Below are positions 41,855 to 50,874 of a stretch of 64,000 bases of DNA, piece after piece. The stretch is from DASUPK01 sp963819715 (GTDB lineage Bacteria > Actinomycetota > Thermoleophilia > Solirubrobacterales > 70-9): NCBI GenBank assembly GCA_963819715.1, contig CAWFXE010000003.1, positions 124,001-188,000 of the forward strand, in the 5' to 3' direction. The position numbers and the translations under genes are program-made. How positions within the stretch are numbered: position 1 is the first letter of the stretch; the number at the start of each line of letters is the position of its first letter. Below the pieces are notes generated by a model, which was not told the DNA's origin, ran no database searches, and saw only the letters and a program-made list of their open reading frames with translations.

Positions 41855-43437
41855 GGATAGGCCTGCGGGTCGGCGGGCCCCTGTGCGGCGGCGGGCCCGT
41901 TGAGGTCGGGGATGTCGTTGTTCTGGCAGGCGACATCGGTGCGGAACGCCGGCTCGGAGGGCGTTACCGGCCTGGTGCCGATCGGTGGCGTGGCGGAGCC
42001 GCCCCAGAGAGCTTCCTTCTGGGGGCCGCCCCCGGGGATCGTGGCGCGCAGGTTCGGCACCGGGCCGCCGGCTGGGACCGGGCCGCCGCCGGAGAAGAAG
42101 CGGAGCGAGGGACCGTTGCCGTCGAAGACCTGGCTCTCCCCCGCGAGCCCAGCGGCGCCGTAGCCGAACTCATCGCGGTTCGGCACGCCGGTGGTGAAGT
42201 TGTAACCCACGCCCGAATCGCTGAGCGGCACGTCGCCCGTCGGCAACAGGACGTTGTCCACGCAGCCGCTGGTCAGGCCGATCTGCGAGAAGAGCCCGCG
42301 GCCGTCCGCCGCGGCCTTGCCCGCGCCCGGCCCGGCGGCACGCAGCTGGGTGGCGATGTAGCCGAGCTCGTTCTTGCTGAGCAGGCCCGCGGTCTGGTCG
42401 AGCCACGGCTGCGAGGCGGCGATCGTCGCCGGGAGCTCCTTCACGCCGGGGGTCAGGTCGAGGGCGAAGGCCCGCAGGTACGGGAGCGTCGAGTTGGTGT
42501 GGCGCAGGGCCGGCTCGGCGACGGCGAGCGTCGGGCCGAGCAGCTTGATCGAGCGCTGGAGGTTGCCGGACTCGGAGGCGAGCGCCCCGGCGAGGGTGTT
42601 GAAGTTGCTGACCAGGCCCTGCAGCTGGGATTCGTGGCCGGTCAGCGACCCGAAGACCTTGGCCTGCGCGGCGATCAGGTTCGAGAGGTCATTCTGCTGC
42701 GTGCCGAGGAGCGCCTCGTTGACGATCGCGGTGTCGCGCGCGGCCGTTGCCCCGTAGTCGAAGGACTTGTTGATGGCCTCGGCGGCGGTCAGCCCCTGGA
42801 CCTCCGGGTCCTGGGTGGCGTCGTCAGCCGCCGTCGGCTTGTGGACGAGGGATTGGCCGTATCCAGCGAGCAGCTTCTGCAGGTTGGCCCGGTCGGGCGC
42901 CTGGAGCGAGGTGAGGATCTGATCGAGCTGGACGGCGGTTGAGGTCTGGGTGACCGGGATCGTGTCGCCGCTGGAGAGCGAGTGGGCGCTGGGGCTGCCC
43001 GGGTGGACGTCGACGAAGAAGTTGCCCTCGAGGAAGATGCGCGGCCGGATCTCGACCTGGGCGTCCGAGTGAATCGGCTGCCCGTTGTCGTCGACGGTGA
43101 AGGTGACGTCCGCGTAGTTGCTCTCGCAGGTACCGGTGAGGCCGTTCTCGCAGACGCTCCTGACGCTCTCGACCTTGCCGACGTTGACGCCGGCGATCCG
43201 AACCGGCGAGTCCTTGCGGATGTTCGCCGCGTTCTTGAAGACCGCGTGCAGCTCGAAATGGCTCTGGAACGGGATCGCCTTCGTCCAGGCGAGGTAGGTG
43301 CCGATGATGACGAGCACGATCAGGATCAGCGCGTTGCGCACCCGGTGCGGCGGGTTGCCCTTGCGGTAGACGCGCTCGTCGTAGTCCTTGCCTTCGACCT
43401 TCACGGGCGGCTTGTTCGGGCGCTCGTCGGGGGTCAC
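41851..43437 (-). CDS. MCE (MlaD) domain protein 4 of operon
   Basis: A 528-residue protein with a ~35-residue basic cytoplasmic start, membrane helix ALILIVLVIIGTYLAWT, and MCE domain (FELHAVFKNAANIRKDSPVR, IAGVNVGKVESVRSV, RPRIFLEGNFFVDVHPGSP). Helical needle-type segments follow, and then a Pro/Gly-rich C-terminal ~120 residues that are unlike the other five. Start and stop both overlap neighbours by 4 bp. Confidence 0.9.
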   Translation of the reverse strand: MTPDERPNKPPVKVEGKDYDERVYRKGNPPHRVRNALILIVLVIIGTYLAWTKAIPFQSHFELHAVFKNAANIRKDSPVRIAGVNVGKVESVRSVCENGLTGTCESNYADVTFTVDDNGQPIHSDAQVEIRPRIFLEGNFFVDVHPGSPSAHSLSSGDTIPVTQTSTAVQLDQILTSLQAPDRANLQKLLAGYGQSLVHKPTAADDATQDPEVQGLTAAEAINKSFDYGATAARDTAIVNEALLGTQQNDLSNLIAAQAKVFGSLTGHESQLQGLVSNFNTLAGALASESGNLQRSIKLLGPTLAVAEPALRHTNSTLPYLRAFALDLTPGVKELPATIAASQPWLDQTAGLLSKNELGYIATQLRAAGPGAGKAAADGRGLFSQIGLTSGCVDNVLLPTGDVPLSDSGVGYNFTTGVPNRDEFGYGAAGLAGESQVFDGNGPSLRFFSGGGPVPAGGPVPNLRATIPGGGPQKEALWGGSATPPIGTRPVTPSEPAFRTDVACQNNDIPDLNGPAAAQGPADPQAYP

Positions 43438-44924
43438 TTGGCGCCCTTCTTCTTCTTCTTGGACTTCTTCTTGGAGGTCTGCTGGAGGATCTGGCCCTGG
43501 GTGGTGATCCCCTGGTTGCCCGGGATGTTCCCGATGGTGGTCCCCGGCGCGTAGCCCTCCTTGCCCGCCTCACACTCGCGCGGCTGCCCCGGCGATGCGG
43601 TGTTCGGGTACGGGTTGTAGTGCAGGAAGTTGACCGCGCTCGAACCGCCGCCGTTGGACGGGGCGGCGCTCGGGCCGGCCTCGCTGCCCGGCTCCAGCGC
43701 CGGCTGGAGGACGATGAAGCGCTGGGCGGTGCCGATGCCGTCGCCGAAGCTGAGGAAGTTGGAGACGTTCCGGAAGAGGAGCGTCGCGTAGTTGCAGACC
43801 GACTGTGCGGGCGTGACGAACGCGAGCGGCGGGCCCAGCACGTTGTTGAAGTTGGTCAGATCGTTGATGCCGGTGCGGGCGCTGGCGTTGTTATTCAGGT
43901 TCAGGATCGCCTGGGCGGTCGGATCGAGCTGCGCGTTGAAGGCCGGCGCCAGGGCGAGGGCCTTGACGCCCTCGACGATGCTCTGGCCCAGCGGCTTCTG
44001 CACGGGCGCGATCGCGTGGAACCCTGGCCGCAGCTCGCTGAAGAGCTTGGCCGTGTTCGAGATGAACGGCCGGATCGTCGGCAGCGTGGCGATCGCCGTG
44101 TCCTCGGCGGCCGGCGAGCGCGAGATGGACTCCTGGATGAACGGCCGCGAGACCCGCGCGAATGCCGCGAAGGTCGTGTCCAGGTCGACGAAGAGCTGCC
44201 CCTGGATCTGGGCCACGGGGGCGACCTCGGCCGCGGTGGCGGAGAGCGAGGAGACGAAGTTGCCGAGGCCGGTGTTGGGGTCGGCCAAGTTCCGCATCAC
44301 CGGGGTGAGCACCTGGACGAGCGGCTTGAGCTGGCCGATTGCCTCGTTCAGGTCTCCCCCGCGCCCGGCCAGCGCGTTGCCGAACTCGAGCAGGTTCTGC
44401 TGGATGGCGACCCGGGTCGGGTCGTCGAACATGTTGAAGACCTGATCGATCTCGACGGGCTCGGGCCGGGCCGCGGAGAGCGGGACCGTCGCACCGGGCT
44501 TGAAGCCCTGGCTGGAGTTGCCGCGGTTGATCTCCAGGTACTTCAGCCCGAGCGCCGACTTCGACCGGACAACCAGCGTCGAGTTCTCGGGCAGCGGGTC
44601 GATGTCCTGGTTGAGCTCCATGTTGACCTTCGCCACGTCGGTGGTGCACTGGCGGGTCGGGTCGTTCGGGCAGGGCGCGTTGTCGACCGTCACCGGCTCG
44701 ACCGTCTTGATCTGGCCGACCCGGATGCCGCCGATCCGCACTTCGTTGCCGGGCACGAGGGTGTCGGCGTTCGGGAGCTCGGCGGAGAGCTTGTAGGTGG
44801 GGACAAACGGCAGGCCGTTGTTCGCCTGGTACGAGAGGAAGACCGCCACGACCACGACGAGCACGGTCACGGCCCCGACGAGCGTCGGGCTGGCTGCCAG
44901 GCTTCCGGCGCGCCCGCCCCTCAT
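43434..44924 (-). CDS. MCE (MlaD) domain protein 3 of operon, Lys-rich C-terminus
   Basis: A 496-residue protein: membrane helix VGAVTVLVVVVAVFLSYQA, MCE domain (LSAELPNADTLVPGNEVRIG, GIRVGQIKTVEPV, RSKSALGLKYLEINRG), helical region, and a final KKKSKKKKKGAK tail. The basic tail should lie outside the membrane and could bind acidic wall polymers. Coupled to both neighbours (ATGA overlaps). Confidence 0.9.
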   Translation of the reverse strand: MRGGRAGSLAASPTLVGAVTVLVVVVAVFLSYQANNGLPFVPTYKLSAELPNADTLVPGNEVRIGGIRVGQIKTVEPVTVDNAPCPNDPTRQCTTDVAKVNMELNQDIDPLPENSTLVVRSKSALGLKYLEINRGNSSQGFKPGATVPLSAARPEPVEIDQVFNMFDDPTRVAIQQNLLEFGNALAGRGGDLNEAIGQLKPLVQVLTPVMRNLADPNTGLGNFVSSLSATAAEVAPVAQIQGQLFVDLDTTFAAFARVSRPFIQESISRSPAAEDTAIATLPTIRPFISNTAKLFSELRPGFHAIAPVQKPLGQSIVEGVKALALAPAFNAQLDPTAQAILNLNNNASARTGINDLTNFNNVLGPPLAFVTPAQSVCNYATLLFRNVSNFLSFGDGIGTAQRFIVLQPALEPGSEAGPSAAPSNGGGSSAVNFLHYNPYPNTASPGQPRECEAGKEGYAPGTTIGNIPGNQGITTQGQILQQTSKKKSKKKKKGAK

Positions 44925-46510
44925 GCCCCGCCTCCGAGCAGGAACTGGAGGAACATCTGCGCCTCGCGCATCGAGACGGTCTGGGTGTCAGTCCCCTGTT
45001 GCTTGTTCTCCTGATCGGCGTCCGGCGTCGTCGTCGTTGTGCCCAAGCCGGGGCTGGAGTCGTCCGGCGTGGTCGGGGTGGTCGACGTCCCGCCCGGCAC
45101 GAGCGGCAGCAGATCCTGCAGGTTTGGCACGTTGACCTGCGGCAGCGGCGAGGCCGAGTGGATCTTCGCCTTCGCCTTGCGGGACTTCGACTTCTTGCCC
45201 TTCTTCGCCTTGGTGGAGCTGGTGGGCGCGGAGTTCGGGAAGAACGCGTCGCAGCCGGCCTGCGGGGTGGCCGCCAGCTCGACGCAGCTGGTCAGCTGGA
45301 GGTTGGAGCGGAGGAAATGGCCGTACGCGTCGAAGCCATTGGACGCGCCGACCGAGTTGTAGATGAAGCTCATCAGGTACTGGAAGCCCTGCGTCTTGGT
45401 GAATGTGTCGAGCAGGGCCGAGAAGTTGTTGCCAACCCGCGGCGAGGACTGGGCCGTGGCGGCGAGATCGGTGAGCAGGCCGTCGGAGGCGGCGAGCTTC
45501 GGCCCGGCGCTCTGCGCGGCCGTGCCGAGCGACTGGAGCGCGGGGATCCCGAGCTGCGCGAACTTCGGCAGGTTGACCGTCGCCTTGCTGAGGCCGGGGG
45601 CGGCGGTGTTCAGGTCGGTGAAGAGCGGAGTCCCCTGGTCGGCGAAGTCCTTCAGCTTCGAGCTGGTCAGGCGGACCTGGCGGAGCGTGGCCGGGAACTT
45701 CCGGAGGCTCTCCTCGAGGTCGGCGCTGCGCTCGGCGGTCGCCTGACCCGAGACGGCGGCATTGCGGAAGAAGCTGGTGATGTGGGTGCGCTCGCGGGCC
45801 AGCGGCTCGAGCACCGTGTCGCCGTTGCTCGCCAGGCTGGCGAGCTGCTGGTTCTGCTGGGCGAGGATCGCCAGCACGCGGTCGGTCTCGCGCAGCGCGG
45901 GGTTGGCCCTGTCGATCACCGCGCCGAGGTCCTGTCCCCGACCGGCGAGCGCCGCACCGAGGCTGTTCAGGATCAGCCTGAAGCGGTCGTTGTACGGCAG
46001 CCGCTGGATGTTCTGGATCAGGTCCAGGTCGACCGTGGTGCCGTTGTTCTCCAGCGGCAACAGGTACTGGCCGGCGCCGGGCTGCCCGTCCGGGATCTGC
46101 TGGAGCGGAGGCGGCGGCTGAGTGCCCGGTGCCCGCGGCTGGGTCGGGGTGCAGTCGATGTACTTCTCGCCGATCAGCGACTGCGGGCGGATCGTGCAGC
46201 TCGCGTCCTGGCGGAAGTCCTTGAAGCCGGAGTCCTCGATCTCCATCACGACCACCGCCTTGCCGGGGACGGCGTGCGGCCCACCCTCGTCGCTGACGAT
46301 CTCGTCGGCGCTCGAGACGTCCACCGACTTCACGGTGCCGACGGTCGCGCCGGCGACCCGGACCTGCTCGCCCGGCACGACGAACGAGCCGTTGTCAAAG
46401 ATTCCCCGCACCTCATAGGTGCCGCTGGTGCCGTTGGAGCCGATCGCGGGTAGCGCGATCAGCAGCGCGGCTAGGAGCAGTCCGCCGACTATCAGGCCGA
46501 TTCGCCTCAT
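44921..46510 (-). CDS. MCE (MlaD) domain protein 2 of operon
   Basis: A 529-residue protein: membrane helix LIVGGLLLAALLIALPAI, MCE domain (YEVRGIFDNGSFVVPGEQVR, VAGATVGTVKSVDV, RPQSLIGEKYIDCTP), long helical part, and a C-terminal low-complexity Lys/Pro/Thr region (KAKKGKKSKSRKAKAKI, then Thr repeats). The ATG at 46510 overlaps the preceding stop (ATGA); the frame is open ten codons upstream but the coupled start is preferred. Confidence 0.9.
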   Translation of the reverse strand: MRRIGLIVGGLLLAALLIALPAIGSNGTSGTYEVRGIFDNGSFVVPGEQVRVAGATVGTVKSVDVSSADEIVSDEGGPHAVPGKAVVVMEIEDSGFKDFRQDASCTIRPQSLIGEKYIDCTPTQPRAPGTQPPPPLQQIPDGQPGAGQYLLPLENNGTTVDLDLIQNIQRLPYNDRFRLILNSLGAALAGRGQDLGAVIDRANPALRETDRVLAILAQQNQQLASLASNGDTVLEPLARERTHITSFFRNAAVSGQATAERSADLEESLRKFPATLRQVRLTSSKLKDFADQGTPLFTDLNTAAPGLSKATVNLPKFAQLGIPALQSLGTAAQSAGPKLAASDGLLTDLAATAQSSPRVGNNFSALLDTFTKTQGFQYLMSFIYNSVGASNGFDAYGHFLRSNLQLTSCVELAATPQAGCDAFFPNSAPTSSTKAKKGKKSKSRKAKAKIHSASPLPQVNVPNLQDLLPLVPGGTSTTPTTPDDSSPGLGTTTTTPDADQENKQQGTDTQTVSMREAQMFLQFLLGGGA

Positions 46511-47961
46511 GGTCCGGGCACCACCTGGCTCGAGTTGCACTGCGCCGGGCTGGAGGGGGCCCCATTCGGGGGACCGAGGAAGACGCCGGCCGGGGACGGG
46601 TTCGCAAACGGATTGCTGCCGAGGACGGTCGGCGTCGAGGCGCCAGGGCAGCGGCGGAAGAGCGCGTAGTTCGGCCCGCCAAAGGCTCCGTAGGGGACGA
46701 AGAGGTTGGCGGAGTTGGCCGGCGTGTAGTTGAAGTTGGTGGGACCACCGGTGGCGTCGAAGACGCCGGTCCCGACCGGCGTGACCCGCGCGTAGTGGCC
46801 GTCGGCGTCGTAGTAGCCCGAGACCGCGTCGAGGTGCGCGATGGCGGCGGTCAGGTCGGGCGTGTAGGGCCGCAGGAACTGGAGAGTCGGCTGCGAGTCC
46901 TGCATCGCCTTGACCGTGATCGGGATCGCCTCGGCGGCTCGATTCTCGAGGGCGGCGAGGTCGCCCGTGGCGTCGGCGAGGTCATTTGACTTGCCCTTCA
47001 GGTTGACCGCGCGATTCAGGTCCCTGAAGACCGGCACCGATCGCGACACCACCGGGTGGAGCTGCCGGAGGAACGGAGCGAGGTTCTTGGTGGCGGGCTT
47101 CGAGGCGTTGACCAGGACGTCGAGGTCGTCGAGCGCGGGCCGGAGGTTGTGGAAGGTCGTGTTCGCCTGGCGGAGGGCACCCGGCAGCGAGACCAGCGCC
47201 TGGTCGAAGGAGCGGTTCTCGTTCGCGATCGCGCCGAGGGCCTCGTTCGCGTTCTGCGTCAGCGCGGAGAGATCGGTGCGGCGCTCCGCGACGGCGGAGA
47301 CGACGCTGGCGCCGTTGACGATGAAGTTGGTCAGGTTCCCCTGGTCGCGGTCCAGCTCCTGCAGCAGGCGGTCGGTGGCGACCAGCGACGGGCTCAGGTA
47401 CTTGTAGGTCTGGTTGGCCTCGGGGCCCTTGCCGGCGTAGACCGTCGCGGACCCCTGGATGATGTTCCGGAGGGCCTGGCGCTCGGGGCCGCGAAGGGTG
47501 TTGAAGAGCTGATCGAGGTCGACGGGGCTGGTGGTGTCGACCTCGGAGATGATCGCGTTGCTCGCGAGCTCCGGGTTGTTGTCCGGGCCGGGCTGGATCG
47601 AGATGTAGCGGTTGGCAATCCCGGAGAGGGAGGTCGCCCGGATGATCGCCGAGGTGCCCTCATGGAGCGGCCGGTCGACGGAGATGTCGACCTGCGCCTG
47701 GCCGTTGTCGGTCAGCTTGACCTCGTCGACGCTGCCGACCGGAGTGCCGCCGATCAGGACCTGGTTGCCCTTGACGAGCTGGCCGCCGGTCTCGAACAGC
47801 ATGCGGTAGTGGTTCGAATTGTCGCCGCCCGAGAGAAGCAGCACGAGGATCGCGAGCACGATCAGCGCGAGCGCGCCGATCGCCGCCAGGCGAGCGAACC
47901 TGCCGCCCCCCCGTACGCGTCCTCCACCCCGCGGTGTGACCGTCCCGTCGCCGGGGCTCAC
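46507..47961 (-). CDS. MCE (MlaD) domain protein 1 of operon
   Basis: A 484-residue protein that opens the operon: basic Gly/Arg-rich start, membrane helix AAIGALALIVLAILVLLLSG, MCE domain (HYRMLFETGGQLVKGNQVLI, GGTPVGSVDEVKL, RATSLSGIANRYISIQPG), then a helical part. No YrbE/MlaE permease or MlaF ATPase gene lies on either side. The 265 bp upstream (47962-48226) hold no gene and must carry the operon promoter. Confidence 0.9.
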   Translation of the reverse strand: MSPGDGTVTPRGGGRVRGGGRFARLAAIGALALIVLAILVLLLSGGDNSNHYRMLFETGGQLVKGNQVLIGGTPVGSVDEVKLTDNGQAQVDISVDRPLHEGTSAIIRATSLSGIANRYISIQPGPDNNPELASNAIISEVDTTSPVDLDQLFNTLRGPERQALRNIIQGSATVYAGKGPEANQTYKYLSPSLVATDRLLQELDRDQGNLTNFIVNGASVVSAVAERRTDLSALTQNANEALGAIANENRSFDQALVSLPGALRQANTTFHNLRPALDDLDVLVNASKPATKNLAPFLRQLHPVVSRSVPVFRDLNRAVNLKGKSNDLADATGDLAALENRAAEAIPITVKAMQDSQPTLQFLRPYTPDLTAAIAHLDAVSGYYDADGHYARVTPVGTGVFDATGGPTNFNYTPANSANLFVPYGAFGGPNYALFRRCPGASTPTVLGSNPFANPSPAGVFLGPPNGAPSSPAQCNSSQVVPGP

Positions 47962-48226
47962 ATTCGCTCCACCCAGGAGCAGGCCCGTAATGAGCCATGA
48001 GCGTCCGTTCGGGTCCCTATGACGGTCCCATCTTCCAGCAGCTCCTCACCTGCTTCCCAGCAGCGTCGCTCTCCTGCCGCAATCCTGCAACTCCACAGGC
48101 GATCCTATCTCGGACCCCAGGCGTGGAATCGGTATTTGGCCGTACTTTCCGAGGTGTTAACGGGTGCTTAATCGCCCCGATTTCGACCCGATTCGGAGCT
48201 TCCCTTCCCCGCTCGAACAACGATTG

Positions 48227-48988
48227 CTAGGGAAGCGCCGTGTAATTCGCCAGGAACGAGCGCGCTGAGGCCGTGTCGAGCCGGTAGTCGACGTTCGTCG
48301 AGCGGCAGGGCGTGTCTCCGGTGATCGTGGTTCCCGCGACGATGTTGGTCTCGCTCGATCCGGCCCCGAGGAAGTTCGGGCCGCCCGAGTCTCCGTAGCA
48401 AGTGCCGCCGTTGCCGGTCGACGCGTTCTGCGAGATCCGCAGAAAGCTCGGCGTGACCGAGTTCAGCGTGCCGCTGGCGACGAAGCGGATGTCCGTGTAG
48501 GTGAAGGTCTTGCCGCCCTTGCCGCTGCTCACCGCCTGCGCCCCGTATCCGACCGAGGTGAACCGCTGGTTCTTGCCGAGTCCGGCAAGCGAATTGGCAG
48601 CGGGCAGGTTCGCGGGGGTGATCCCAACCGGGCTGTCGAGAACCACGACCGCGACGTCGTGCGGGTCGCCCTGCGCCTGGCTGAACAGTGGGTCCGCATG
48701 CCAGGTCCCGGAGAAGGTGGCGCCGCTCGGATAGACGTAGGAGGAGTCGAAGGTCACGTTGACCTCGCTCACACCCTCGTCGCAGTGGGCCGCGGTGAGG
48801 AAGACCGTCGGTGAGATCAACGTCCCGGAGCACTCGGCCCAGGTCCCGTCGGAGAAGGCCTGCTGCGCGAGCAGCGCCCCGACCTCCGGATGACCATTGC
48901 CGTCGGCCTGGCCGTTGGTGATGGCCGCGGCCGGCGCAGCGACGATCAGCGAGGCGACGAGAGATATTCCTGCGACGAGCTTCCGCAT
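48227..48988 (-). CDS. Secreted trypsin-like (S1) serine protease
   Basis: A 253-residue secreted protease. A signal peptide ends at about residue 22 and the mature protein would start ITNGQAD, so signal cleavage alone may expose the Ile needed for S1 activation. The catalytic triad is complete: H68 in FLTAAHCDE, D111 in PHDVAVVVLD, S201 in YGDSGGPN. Start chosen at 48988 (MRKLVAG). Substrates are unknown. Transcribed away from the glyoxalase gene across a 214-bp gap. Confidence 0.93.
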   Translation of the reverse strand: MRKLVAGISLVASLIVAAPAAAITNGQADGNGHPEVGALLAQQAFSDGTWAECSGTLISPTVFLTAAHCDEGVSEVNVTFDSSYVYPSGATFSGTWHADPLFSQAQGDPHDVAVVVLDSPVGITPANLPAANSLAGLGKNQRFTSVGYGAQAVSSGKGGKTFTYTDIRFVASGTLNSVTPSFLRISQNASTGNGGTCYGDSGGPNFLGAGSSETNIVAGTTITGDTPCRSTNVDYRLDTASARSFLANYTALP

Positions 48989-49202
48989 CTGAGTACCTCC
49001 ATGAGTCCCGGTTGACAAGCTGGCCGCACCCTACAACTACTCGCCCAGGCCTGGTCTCCGTGGTCGATGCGGCGTCGCGGCTGAATGCCTCCGCGTCGAA
49101 GAGGAGGAAGAAGATCCGGCTGCTCAATGCGTCCTGGGCATAGGCTTCGCTCGCTCCGGTGGGCGGAGCCTGCGACTGCAAAAACCAGGAGAAGGAGGAG
49201 CA

Positions 49203-49589
49203 ATGGGTCTGAGCGACTACAGGTATGGCGGCACGATCCCGGTGGAGGACATGGCCAGGGCGAAGAACTTCTACGAGGGCACGCTCGGCCTCTCGGGAGG
49301 CGAGGCGGTGCCCGATGGGGGCATCACCTACAGCTGCGGCGGGGGGAGCACCGTCCATGTCTTTCCGTCACCGGGCAACGCCGGAAAGACGCCGGCGACG
49401 CTCGGGGGCTGGAACGTCGAGGACATTGACTCGGTGGTCGATGAGTTGAGCTCGAACGGCGTCACCTTTGAGCAGGTCGATCAGGACCCGATACAGACCG
49501 ACGAGAAGGGGATCGCCACGATCGGGGAATCGAAGACCGCCTGGTTCAAGGACCCCGATGGAAACACGCTGGGCCTGATCCAGGAGTAG
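49203..49589 (+). CDS. VOC-family glyoxalase-like protein
   Basis: A 128-residue single VOC domain protein with a very strong ribosome binding site (AAGGAGGAG, three bases before the ATG). Typical segments are TIPVEDMARAKNFYEGTLGL at the start and AWFKDPDGNTLGLIQE at the end, carrying the conserved terminal Glu metal ligand. Resistance-type or lyase-type chemistry cannot be told apart. Followed by an intrinsic terminator. Confidence 0.92.
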   Translation: MGLSDYRYGGTIPVEDMARAKNFYEGTLGLSGGEAVPDGGITYSCGGGSTVHVFPSPGNAGKTPATLGGWNVEDIDSVVDELSSNGVTFEQVDQDPIQTDEKGIATIGESKTAWFKDPDGNTLGLIQE

Positions 49590-49656
49590 GGGGTAACCGA
49601 GCGGCTCCGGGGAGCGTGCCCCAACGCGCGAGAACCGAGCGCACAGGCCGAACAGT

Positions 49657-49684
49657 GCCGCTTTCCATGCAAAGCGGCGTTTTT
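49657..49684 (+). terminator. Intrinsic terminator formed by palindromic repeat copy
   Basis: GCCGCTTT-CCATGC-AAAGCGGC (49657-49678) is followed by GTTTTT, a good intrinsic terminator for the glyoxalase-like gene. Its 22 bases are the exact reverse complement of 23679-23700, and its left flank (49626-49642) matches 26448-26464 in 16 of 17 bases. Confidence 0.8.
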
Positions 49685-49749
49685 CCGGAAATGCAGTTTT
49701 CGGGACAAATTCGGGACAAACTCTCAGGTCGGCCCAATGACCTGAAATG

Positions 49750-49775
49750 AAAAAGCCCCGCTCACACGAGGCTTT
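49750..49775 (-). terminator. Terminator of tRNA-Glu
   Basis: On the minus strand eight bases past the tRNA 3' end: AAAGCCTCG-TGTGAG-CGGGGCTTT followed by TT. A stable stem with one G-T pair and a T-run, facing the tRNA-Glu transcript. Confidence 0.75.
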
Positions 49776-49782
49776 CGAGAGG

Positions 49783-49855
49783 CACCGCTACCGGGATTCG
49801 AACCCGGGTTTCCGGACTGAGAATCCGGCGTCCTAGTCCCCTAGACGATAGCGGC
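49783..49855 (-). tRNA. tRNA-Glu (CTC)
   Basis: A 73-base cloverleaf on the minus strand: acceptor GCCGCTA/TAGCGGT, anticodon arm CCGGATTCTCAGTCCGG with anticodon CTC, T arm CCGGGTTCGAATCCCGG, discriminator G. CCA is not encoded. Confidence 0.95.
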
Positions 49856-49910
49856 GAGTTTTGGGACGGCCGTGAGTGTAGCCAGGCTCAGGCTAAGCTT
49901 CGACGGCCCC

Positions 49911-49994
49911 GCGGCTGTGGCGGAACTGGTAGACGCGCAGGCTTCAGGTGCCTGTGTCCTTCGGGACGTGGAGGTTCGACTCCTCTCAGCCGCA
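49911..49994 (+). tRNA. tRNA-Leu (CAG)
   Basis: An 84-base class II tRNA: acceptor GCGGCTG/CAGCCGC, anticodon arm with CAG (GGCTTCAGGTGCC), long variable arm TGTCCTTCGGGACG, T arm GAGGTTCGACTCCTC, discriminator A. CCA is not encoded. Confidence 0.95.
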
Positions 49995-50009
49995 TCGAGC
50001 GCTGCCCGC

Positions 50010-50795
50010 TCAAGCCGGCGACTTCAGGAGCGACTCGAGCGACTCCGGCGGGCCGAGGGCGTAGCCCTGGGCCTCGTCGATGCCGAGGCCCTCGAGCTGC
50101 TCGAGGGTCGGGACGCTCTCGACGCCCTGCGCGATCACCCGCTGGCCGGCGCGGTGCGCCTTGAGGACGGCTCCGCTCACCCGGCGGCGCTTGTCGCGGT
50201 CCTCGGCGAGGTTTTCGATGAAGGGCTGCCCGAGCTTCACGTAATCGATCGGAAAGCGGCGAAGCAGAAACGACTCGGGACCGCCCTCGACGAATCCATC
50301 CAGGGCGATCTGGCAACCGAGCTCGGAGACGGCGTTGACGAAGTCCCCGCCGGCGTCGAGGGCCTCGGTCAGCTGCGTCTCGCTGAGCTCCAGGACCACA
50401 GCGCCCGGGTCGGCCTCCGTCTCCTCGAGCCGGTGCCGGATCAGCTCGACCATCGCCGCATCGGTCGACCGCACGCTGAGATTGAGGTCCACCGGGATTC
50501 CGGTCGCGGCGACCTCGATCGCTCTCGAAACGACCCAGCGATCGATCTCCCGGATCGATCCGAACTCCTCCGCGACCATGACGAACTCCCCTGCCGGTAT
50601 CAGCCGGCGGCGATCCACCATCCGCAGGAACAGCTCGTGACGCATCGTCGCGCCGCTGGCGACGTCGACGATGCGCTGGCCGTGCAGGACGAAGAGGTCC
50701 CTCTCCAAAGCCTCTTCGATCCTGCGCGACCAGTCCAGCGGGCGCACCGCCCCTCCACTCCCCGGCCCGGAATCCTGCCCAGAGAACATGTCCAA
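50010..50795 (-). CDS. EAL-domain protein, probably catalytically degenerate
   Basis: A 261-residue stand-alone EAL fold. The barrel is recognisable (FVLHGQRIVDVASGATMRHE, VDLNLSVRST, VVLELSETQL, VIAQGVESVPTLEQL, AQGYALGPPESLESLL). Key metal/catalytic residues differ: the EAL signature reads ELF, the DDFG loop reads LDGFVEGG, and KLD reads KLG. It probably binds c-di-GMP or a protein partner rather than hydrolysing c-di-GMP. Confidence 0.85.
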   Translation of the reverse strand: MDMFSGQDSGPGSGGAVRPLDWSRRIEEALERDLFVLHGQRIVDVASGATMRHELFLRMVDRRRLIPAGEFVMVAEEFGSIREIDRWVVSRAIEVAATGIPVDLNLSVRSTDAAMVELIRHRLEETEADPGAVVLELSETQLTEALDAGGDFVNAVSELGCQIALDGFVEGGPESFLLRRFPIDYVKLGQPFIENLAEDRDKRRRVSGAVLKAHRAGQRVIAQGVESVPTLEQLEGLGIDEAQGYALGPPESLESLLKSPA

Positions 50796-50874
50796 GGATC
50801 ACCGCAGGCCCCGGTCACGCACAACGTGAGGAATTACTGGACGAACGCCGTGAAAACTACGGACCGTCGAGCCC

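Noticed and set aside
38985..46453. Several long plus-strand frames opposite the Mce operon
   Set aside because: All are antisense shadows rich in Arg, Glu, Val and Gly; the minus-strand proteins have MCE domains and coupled starts.
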